Origin: JAADHX01 sp964569385
Lineage (GTDB): Bacteria > Actinomycetota > Acidimicrobiia > Acidimicrobiales > Poriferisodalaceae
Direction of reading: 5' to 3'
NCBI GenBank assembly: GCA_964569385.1
Contig: CAZMUM010000028.1
Location: 1 to 64,000 of the forward strand
DNA: 64,000 nucleotides
Shown: positions 59,444 to 64,000 of the stretch, in pieces
Numbering within the stretch: the stretch's first letter is position 1
Layout of the letters: each line of letters starts with the position of its first letter
Position numbers and translations under genes: made by a program
The notes under the pieces: model-generated
The model's input: only the letters and a program-made list of their open reading frames with translations
The model's database searches: none
What the model was told of the DNA's origin: nothing

Positions 59444-60427
59444 ATGGGCGACCTACTGGACAAGCGACGAGCCCGTCGTGCCGCGCTGAGTCGCACCGGA
59501 TCATCGGACCCCACAAAGCAGTACCTAGGCGAGATTGGTCAGGTACCTCTGCTCAGTCGCGAAGAAGAGGGCGAGATTGCGGCCCGAATTGCGGTTGGAG
59601 TTGCGGCGAGGACCTGTCTAGAACAGATCGATGCACCCGAGAGCAGTCCGCTGGTCGACGACGCGACGATCGCTGGGTGGAGGGCCGACAAAGCCGACGG
59701 CGAAGTTGCGTTCGAGCACCTGTGCGCGGCCAATCTCCGACTCGTTGTTTCGATAGCGAAGCGATATTCGGGCCGCGGCCTAGCCCTGCTCGACCTTGTT
59801 CAAGAAGGCAACCTTGGTCTTATGCGGGCTGTCGAGAAATTCGATCACACCAAGGGGTTTAAGTTCTCGACGTACGCCACTTGGTGGATTCGCCAGTCGA
59901 TCACCAGAGCCATTGCCGATCAGTCGCGAACCATTCGGCTACCTGCCCACATGGTCGACCTCCTCAACCGTGTCACCCGAATCCAGCGCGACATGGTTCA
60001 GCAGTACGGCCGCGAACCTACGGTCGAAGAGGTTGCGATTATTGCCGACCTTGATGTCGAGAAGGTTCGCGACCTAGTGCAGATTGCCCAGGACCCTCTC
60101 AGCCTCGACTCGCCTCGCGGCGACGATGACAACGCCAGCCTCGCTGACTTCATCAAGGACGACAACGCGGCGCTTCCGGCCGACATCGCCACCAGACACC
60201 TGTTGCAGTCAGAGGTACAAGAGGTGCTGGCCGACCTGGGGGGCCGCGAGGCAGCCATTGTTTCGCGACGGTTCGGTCTGGGCGGTAACAAACCCCTCAC
60301 TCTCGAAGAGGTCGGGCGCGAGTTCAACATCACCCGCGAGAGGGTTCGCCAAATCGAAGCCAGAACGTTGGCCAAGCTGCGCCATCCGCAGAGGTCGGCC
60401 AGACTCAAGGAATACCTCGAGAACTGA
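59444..60427 (+). CDS. Sigma-70 family RNA polymerase sigma factor, primary type (RpoD/SigA-like)
   Basis: The 327-residue sigma factor has region 1.2 (DPTKQYLGEIGQVPLLSREE), region 2 with ANLRLVVSIAKRYSGRGLAL, LDLVQEGNLGLMRAVEKFD and FKFSTYATWWIRQSITRAIA, region 3, and region 4 with LTLEEVGREFNITRERVRQI followed by EARTLAKLRHP. These are features of group 1/2 (primary or primary-like) factors. It lacks the long N-terminal extension of many actinobacterial SigA proteins, so it could be the housekeeping factor of a small-sigma lineage or a group 2 paralogue. The position after dnaG favours the main factor. ATG 59444 follows GGGGGG and the dnaG stop. Confidence 0.9.
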   Translation: MGDLLDKRRARRAALSRTGSSDPTKQYLGEIGQVPLLSREEEGEIAARIAVGVAARTCLEQIDAPESSPLVDDATIAGWRADKADGEVAFEHLCAANLRLVVSIAKRYSGRGLALLDLVQEGNLGLMRAVEKFDHTKGFKFSTYATWWIRQSITRAIADQSRTIRLPAHMVDLLNRVTRIQRDMVQQYGREPTVEEVAIIADLDVEKVRDLVQIAQDPLSLDSPRGDDDNASLADFIKDDNAALPADIATRHLLQSEVQEVLADLGGREAAIVSRRFGLGGNKPLTLEEVGREFNITRERVRQIEARTLAKLRHPQRSARLKEYLEN

Positions 60428-60509
60428 GCGGTCAGCCTCGCCTCCTCGGAGTCGAACAAAGAAACGGCTTTGCCTCGCCAGATCGACTGGTATATTCAGC
60501 ATTCGCCAT

Positions 60510-60582
60510 TCCGGGGTAGCTCAGCTGGCAGAGCGTCGGACTGTTAATCCGCAGGTCGTGGGTTCGAGCCCCACCCCCGGAG
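60510..60582 (+). tRNA. tRNA-Asn (GTT)
   Basis: The cloverleaf starts TCCGGGG and ends CCCCGGA plus the discriminator G. The D-arm is GCTCAGCTGGCAGAGC, the anticodon loop CTGTTAA with GTT at 60543-60545, and the T-arm GTGGGTTCGAGCCCCAC. CCA is not encoded in full. Its 3' part from 60541 onward is duplicated at 62360-62402, marking it as an integration target. Confidence 0.95.
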
Positions 60583-60583
60583 C
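60541..60583 (+). repeat. Attachment-type repeat, left copy (in tRNA-Asn)
   Basis: The 43 bases from the anticodon loop to the tRNA end are identical to 62360-62402. This is the typical arrangement left by a tyrosine-recombinase element that integrates into a tRNA 3' end and restores it. Confidence 0.85.
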
Positions 60584-60589
60584 ACCGAA

Positions 60590-60632
60590 AGCCCCTGGTC
60601 AGAGCCCTACAGAGGGTGCTTGGCCAGGGGCT
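60590..60632 (+). terminator. Hairpin just after tRNA-Asn
   Basis: AGCCCCTGG (60590-60598) pairs with CCAGGGGCT (60624-60632), with a further AGCCCT/AGGGT pairing possible inside. CTT follows, not a full T-run. It may end the tRNA transcript at the left edge of the island. Confidence 0.5.
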
Positions 60633-60716
60633 CTTGCGTATCCTGACCACACTGAGACCACGCCTGAGGGTGCCGAGATTCGGCGTGAACATCGGGGCCG
60701 AGGGTGGCGTCCTGAG

Positions 60717-61061
60717 GTGTTGGCACAAGCGAAACCGAACTGGAATCAGCTTTGGCCGGGACGTAATCCTGATCTGTCGATCCGGGCGCAGAAGACTCGT
60801 CTTCGTGGTTGGGCTGCCGAGGAATGGGATTGTGTTGTGAAGGGTCTCGAGGTGATCGGCTTGTTGTCGGTGTTGGATACGTCGGTGGTGCAGGTGCACT
60901 GCTCAGCGTTTGCTCTTTACCGTGAAGCGATGCGCCGGGTCGGTGAGGACGGATCCCCCTCTCTGCCTCCGGCCTCAGTGCTGGGGGCATCGTCGCGTCT
61001 AGACCTCATGCGGGCCACAACGACGGTCGACATAAGCATGAAGAGACCAGAACACAAATAG
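60717..61061 (+). pseudogene. Phage terminase small subunit (P27-type)-like fragment
   Basis: From GTG 60717 the frame gives 114 residues. The central part RLRGWAAEEWDCVVKGLEVI continues GLLSVLDTSVVQVHC and AFALYREAMRRV, which follows the P27 terminase small-subunit pattern of a-x-x-eW-x-x-v-x-x-Le-x-xGLL-x-x-D and later YC-x-A-x-A-x-W-x-x-A. Such proteins recognise phage DNA for packaging. The frame is open further upstream to the tRNA but has no better start there and lacks the usual RGPKP-type opening, so it is probably an N-terminally broken copy. It supports a phage origin for the island. No large terminase is present. Confidence 0.5.
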
Positions 61062-61209
61062 AAGCAGATCAGAACATTTGGGTTTCGCACGCTCATGCCT
61101 GCTAGGAATTACACATTGTTGATATAGCAAACATCAACGATGACAATGGAATGTCACACCCCAGTTGTACGGTTGTGGCAAGGCTAGGAAAGAAGAGGAG
61201 GTGAAAGTT

Positions 61210-61377
61210 GTGGATACAGAACTCATCATCGAAAGTGATGTTGACCTTGTAGATGAAGCAGCGCGCTCACTCCTAAACATTTCCGGAGACAAGTTCCGGG
61301 AACGGTGGGACAGCGACTTCTATGCTAATGACACAGATCCTCGGATCATGAGTGTCGCAGTATTGCTGTCGTCGTAA
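61210..61377 (+). CDS. Small acidic protein, first gene of island cassette
   Basis: A 55-residue protein read from GTG 61210, with the very strong ribosome site AGGAGG eight bases upstream (GTG 61201 is an in-frame alternative). The sequence is acidic: TELIIESDVDLVDEAARSLL followed by NISGDKFRERWDSDFY. The S-G-x-x-F-x-x-R-W-D pattern is reminiscent of short hypothetical proteins of actinobacteria but has no assigned function. The next gene starts ten bases after its stop, so the pair is probably cotranscribed. A small acidic partner upstream of a larger protein is compatible with an antitoxin or immunity role, but this is speculation. Confidence 0.6.
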   Translation: MDTELIIESDVDLVDEAARSLLNISGDKFRERWDSDFYANDTDPRIMSVAVLLSS

Positions 61378-61387
61378 GCGCTGCTGA

Positions 61388-61993
61388 ATGCCAGGGCGGA
61401 AAGAGTCGGAGGCGCGAAAGGCCTACCGCGACCCAATAGCGAACGCACTGAAATGCGTCGCCGATGGGTCCCGGCATCCATTCTGTCCGTACGGCTCAGT
61501 CAGCAAAGGTGACGAGCTACTTGAGACGTTTGCTCTTGATCGTGGCCAGCTTGTCTCGCTCGGCGGACCTCGGGGCACGCGACTTCAAGTGGTCCAAAAT
61601 CTCATGCCCTTGTGGGTAGAGGACTCAAAGCACTGGCGGATGACGACGCGTGAGTACATCTACTTTCTCGCCACAAAGGACGTCGAAATCGCGTGGCATT
61701 GGCACCCGCTAACGAGCCCGCGCGAGGGGGATCCATCCGTTAGGCCGCACGCACATGTTCAGCTTCCCGAAGGAACTGCCTCGGCGAAAGCGCGAAAGGC
61801 GATCTCCAAACTTCACATACCGTCGGGCCGGGTCACTGTCGAACAGGTGGTGCGCTACATCATCGAGGAATGCGAAGTGGAGCCTCTCCATGACGATTGG
61901 GATCAGATTCTTTCCGCCGGTCACGATCTCCACGTCGAGCACCGCACATGGCACAGCGATACCCCAACCAAGCTCGCTGATCCGAGTTCCTAG
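61388..61993 (+). CDS. Uncharacterised island protein with His-rich motifs
   Basis: A 201-residue protein I cannot assign. It has a basic N-terminus (MPGRKESEARKAYRD), then beta-like segments REYIYFLATKDVEIAWHWHP and a His-x-His motif in RPHAHVQLPEG near 120. A helical C-terminal part follows (VTVEQVVRYIIEECEVEPLH, DDWDQILSAGHDLHVEHRTW). The order of an aromatic strand, an HWHP turn and PHAHV is loosely similar to small RNase-toxin-like families such as DUF6516, but this is only a pattern impression. It follows the small acidic gene by ten bases inside the tRNA-bounded island. The ATG has no strong ribosome site, so translation may depend on coupling. Confidence 0.65.
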   Translation: MPGRKESEARKAYRDPIANALKCVADGSRHPFCPYGSVSKGDELLETFALDRGQLVSLGGPRGTRLQVVQNLMPLWVEDSKHWRMTTREYIYFLATKDVEIAWHWHPLTSPREGDPSVRPHAHVQLPEGTASAKARKAISKLHIPSGRVTVEQVVRYIIEECEVEPLHDDWDQILSAGHDLHVEHRTWHSDTPTKLADPSS

Positions 61994-62359
61994 CCCGCCA
62001 CGAACACCCAGCGGCGCATTCGGTTGACGATCATCCCGTCCAACGTGCCACCGCGCACATCTGACACCACATCAGGCTGACCCGCCCAGCGCGTCGGGCA
62101 GTCCAAGACTGGTTTGGTCGCTGGAACTCGGTCTTGACCGGAGCAGCGGCAGCCGTCGGTACGATCAGTGGCTTGATCGCGCTAGCGTTGCACTTTGTGA
62201 GTTGACGTACTCAATACCCACAAGGACTGGCATCTCAGACCACACCCTGACCACGCGAGCGACCGAAGCCATCCGAAAGAGACGACATCGACGCCGCACG
62301 CGCCGTTGTTCTTCAAGGGTTTGGGAAGGTTGCAGGATGTCTGGGACGCATGGAGCGTT
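61994..62359. other. Non-genic right part of the tRNA-Asn island
   Basis: These 366 bases contain no intact gene. One plus-strand frame ends WFGRWNSVLTGAAAAVGTIS with GLIALALHFVS and a stop near 62205. It looks like a C-terminal transmembrane segment but has no start codon. No integrase or resolvase remnant is recognisable. Confidence 0.4.
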
Positions 62360-62402
62360 CTGTTAATCCGCAGGTCGTGGGTTCGAGCCCCACCCCCGGA
62401 GC
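62360..62402 (+). repeat. Attachment-type repeat, right copy (partial tRNA-Asn)
   Basis: Identical over 43 bases to 60541-60583. The upstream part of the tRNA is missing here (the sequence before it reads CATGGAGCGTT), so this copy cannot form a tRNA. The downstream terminator at 62407-62434 was probably the original tRNA-Asn terminator. Confidence 0.85.
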
Positions 62403-62406
62403 CAGA

Positions 62407-62434
62407 AACGCCCGCAGCTTCGGCTGCGGGCGTT
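62407..62434 (+). terminator. Rho-independent-type terminator after the partial tRNA copy
   Basis: AACGCCCGCAGC (62407-62418) and GCTGCGGGCGTT (62423-62434) form a perfect 12 bp stem with a TTCG tetraloop, followed by CGTTGTT. This very stable hairpin lies four bases after the partial tRNA-Asn copy, as expected of the ancestral tRNA terminator. Confidence 0.75.
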
Positions 62435-62461
62435 CGTTGTTGGCGTAGCATAAACACCTCA

Positions 62462-62535
62462 GGGCCTGTAGCTCAGTTGGTTAGAGCAAGCGACTCATAA
62501 TCGCTCGGTCGTGGGTTCGAGCCCCACCAGGCCCA
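62462..62535 (+). tRNA. tRNA-Met (CAT)
   Basis: The acceptor stem GGGCCTG pairs with CAGGCCC at 62528-62534, followed by discriminator A and an encoded CCA at 62536-62538. The D-arm is GCTCAGTTGGTTAGAGC, the anticodon CAT lies at 62496-62498 in ACTCATAA, and the T-arm is GTGGGTTCGAGCCCCAC. The stem around CGACTCATAATCG fits elongator tRNA-Met. An isoleucine tRNA with modified CAU anticodon cannot be fully excluded. Confidence 0.9.
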
Positions 62536-62575
62536 CCACGAATATCCGAGCGTTTCTGGACTCAGACCTACCTGA

Positions 62576-62611
62576 CACCGGGAAACGTCCGCCCGCAGCC
62601 GTTTCCCGGTG
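62576..62611 (+). terminator. Hairpin between tRNA-Met and the MFS gene
   Basis: CACCGGGAAACG (62576-62587) and CGTTTCCCGGTG (62600-62611) are perfect 12 bp inverted copies with a 12-base loop. It probably ends the tRNA-Met transcript. It lies 13 bases upstream of the MFS start, so it could also affect that gene. Confidence 0.6.
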
Positions 62612-62624
62612 ACAGCAAAGGTCT

Positions 62625-63965
62625 ATGACAGTTCAGACTCGACGAAAAGGTCCAGGGCAGTTCGCATCGAAGACCCCATGGACGATTCTGTTTGTGGCCA
62701 TCGCTACCGCGGTCATGACCGGCCCAGGGCAGACAATTGGTGTGTCGGTGTTTATCGATCACTTCGTTGTAGACCTCGATCTGACTCGTTCGCAGGTGAG
62801 CGCGGCGTATCTGGTCGGCACTCTCACCGGAGCGACTGCACTGCCCTTCGTGGGACGGTTCGTTGACCGCCGCGGAGTGCGCCTAGCCCAAGTGCTCGTC
62901 GGTTCAGGGTTCGTGCTGGCCTTGGTGAACATGTCGTTTGTCAACGGGATCGTATGGCTAAGCATCGGGTTCGTTGGCATCAGAATGCTGGGACAGGGAT
63001 CGTTGTCTTTGGTGTCTACGGTGACCGTTTCGGTCGCGTTCACGGAACGCAGGGGGCTCGCGCTTGGGCTGTTCGCCGTCGCATCAGCAGGACTGATGGC
63101 CCTGGTGCCATACGTGTTGAATCTGAGCATCGACGCCATCGGTTGGGAAAAGACCTGGCTCGCGGCCGCGGTAGCGGTCGGAGTAACCGTGATTCCACTT
63201 GGGTGGTTCGGCCTTGTCTCTCTACCCCGCGGCAACGCAGATCCAGAAGAAACCGGAGCGGGCGGTCGCAAACAGCTACCTGACAGCTCGGCGGTCAATA
63301 CCCCTGTGAGCACCGGATCGCCTGTAGGGCCTGGGTTGCCTATGGCGGCGTTTGTGGCTGGTCGGGTGGTACCCAGGTCATTCACCCGAGCAGAGGCTGT
63401 TCGAACTCGATCGTTTTGGATCATCACCGTTGCCAGCAGCACTGCCGGGATGTTGACGACGGCGCTCAACTTCCACCAGATCGACTTACTTGGCGCTGCT
63501 GGGTTGTCCGAGGGCGCAGCGGCGGCGATGTTCATTCCACAAGTTGTCGGCTCGACCATCGCTGGGCTCGGTTTCGGGTATGCCGCCGACCGGCTTGGGG
63601 CCCGTTTCTTGCCCGCCATCGCCATGGCGCTACTCGCAGTGGCGCATCTCCTCGCTGCTACTGCTGCACCTGGGGTGGCGGTGGTTGCCTATGCAATATC
63701 GCTCGGAGCTAGCGGTGGAGCGGTGCGAGTGGTGACGGCCACCTTGCTTCCGAAGTGGTTTGGCACGGCCCACATCGGATCGATCCAAGGTATCCAGAAC
63801 CTCGTTGGCGTTGGCGCCTCGGCGCTCGGGCCGGTTGCTTTGGCCCTAACCCAATCGGCCTACGGTTCGTATCCGCCCGCGGTGTTGACACTCGCCGCCA
63901 TTCCGACGGTATCGATGTTGTTCGCTTTGACCAGAGACCATCACATCCGCCCAGTCGAGGAATAG
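62625..63965 (+). CDS. Major facilitator superfamily transporter
   Basis: A 446-residue membrane protein with twelve predicted helices in two halves, separated by a loop of about 60 residues near 205-260 (PRGNADPEETGAGGRKQLPD). The MFS signature between helices 2 and 3 is seen as GRFVDRRGVRLAQ near 81-93, and its counterpart in the second half is GYAADRLGARFLPA. GPGQTIGVSVFIDHFVVDL in helix 1 resembles the oxalate/monocarboxylate-type branch. The substrate cannot be predicted. AAAGG precedes the ATG at 62625. The last 35 bases of the window after its stop hold nothing recognisable. Confidence 0.88.
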   Translation: MTVQTRRKGPGQFASKTPWTILFVAIATAVMTGPGQTIGVSVFIDHFVVDLDLTRSQVSAAYLVGTLTGATALPFVGRFVDRRGVRLAQVLVGSGFVLALVNMSFVNGIVWLSIGFVGIRMLGQGSLSLVSTVTVSVAFTERRGLALGLFAVASAGLMALVPYVLNLSIDAIGWEKTWLAAAVAVGVTVIPLGWFGLVSLPRGNADPEETGAGGRKQLPDSSAVNTPVSTGSPVGPGLPMAAFVAGRVVPRSFTRAEAVRTRSFWIITVASSTAGMLTTALNFHQIDLLGAAGLSEGAAAAMFIPQVVGSTIAGLGFGYAADRLGARFLPAIAMALLAVAHLLAATAAPGVAVVAYAISLGASGGAVRVVTATLLPKWFGTAHIGSIQGIQNLVGVGASALGPVALALTQSAYGSYPPAVLTLAAIPTVSMLFALTRDHHIRPVEE

Positions 63966-64000
63966 TCCAACCGCCTAGTAGGCCAATCGACAAATAGGAC

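Larger units (their letters stand above)
60583..62402. mobile_element. Small tRNA-Asn-integrated island or prophage remnant
   Basis: About 1.8 kb lie between the two 43 bp tRNA repeats. The contents are a hairpin (60590-60632), a phage terminase small-subunit-like fragment, a small gene with a strong ribosome site, a 201-residue unknown gene, and about 370 bases without an intact gene. No integrase, excisionase or replication gene is visible. Parts use less GC-rich codons (around 61060-61330), unlike the neighbourhood. It may be a decayed prophage, a satellite mobilised in trans, or a minimal cargo island. Confidence 0.75.

Noticed and set aside
60084..61061. A single 325-codon frame running from inside the sigma factor gene through tRNA-Asn to 61061
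   Set aside because: It crosses a sigma factor gene and a tRNA. Only the part after about 60654 has protein-like content, so only that part is described.
61709..61954. Minus-strand frame opposite the 201-residue island gene
   Set aside because: No ribosome site and no recognisable pattern; the plus-strand gene has better context and follows a gene with a strong ribosome site.
62360..62402. Second tRNA-Asn gene
   Set aside because: Only the 3' part from the anticodon loop is present. The acceptor 5' strand and D-arm are absent, so it cannot fold as a tRNA.

Overview
This 64 kb window is bacterial chromosome from a high-GC Gram-positive (Actinomycetota). An Acidimicrobiia-like lineage is my inference. 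It rests on the gene order phoH-ybeY-corC-era-uppS-recO, glyS-ppdK-dnaG-sigma, lexA divergent from a LysM gene, a class II ribonucleotide reductase, a mycoredoxin, a DUF3039 protein, two DUF222/HNH genes, a ferrochelatase with a cysteine-rich tail, and frequent GTG starts. A run of 100 N (54805-54904) cuts the 3' end of glyS, so this is a draft scaffold.

Region 1 (1-13.2 kb): a DUF222 gene leaving the window, cysS, lexA with a LysM-type putative cell-division inhibitor across a promoter region holding four SOS boxes, a RibD-type reductase, nrdJ behind a cluster of DnaA-box-like sites, an LPVTG surface protein, tdk with a start-site hairpin, hemH, and two paralogous membrane-anchored unknowns. 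Region 2 (13.2-26.3 kb) is metabolic and redox: SDR, a truncated serine hydrolase, an orphan form II CoxL-like subunit, a lipoprotein, a degenerate MalQ, an acyl-ACP desaturase, an MpaB-type oxygenase, CcdA-TlpA-mycoredoxin, and a DPP4-like peptidase. Region 3 (26.3-38.3 kb) is the conserved phoH to recO block, interrupted by a methyltransferase, a MazEF-type module, a PlsY-like protein and a DinG-like helicase. A perfect 48 bp tandem repeat follows recO and leads into an amidohydrolase.

Region 4 (38.2-50 kb): a Wzx-like flippase faces a ten-gene same-strand block (39566-49556) in which every junction overlaps. It encodes a 43-residue lipoprotein, an O-antigen-ligase-like protein with a large soluble insert, three glycosyltransferases, a nucleoside phosphorylase-like protein, a nucleotidyltransferase, two methyltransferases and a B12-binding radical SAM enzyme. 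This looks like one pathway for an unusual modified surface glycan or glycosylated metabolite. It is the best candidate here for an undescribed system.

Region 5 (50-64 kb): a transposase remnant, a DUF222/HNH gene with a LexA-like box, a lipoprotein hydrolase, glyS, a PPDK homologue with a decayed ATP-grasp domain, dnaG and a primary-type sigma factor. Then comes tRNA-Asn, whose 3' 43 bp are repeated 1.8 kb downstream. Between the copies lie a phage terminase-like fragment and a two-gene unknown cassette, so this is a small tRNA-targeted island without a visible integrase. tRNA-Met and an MFS transporter close the window.
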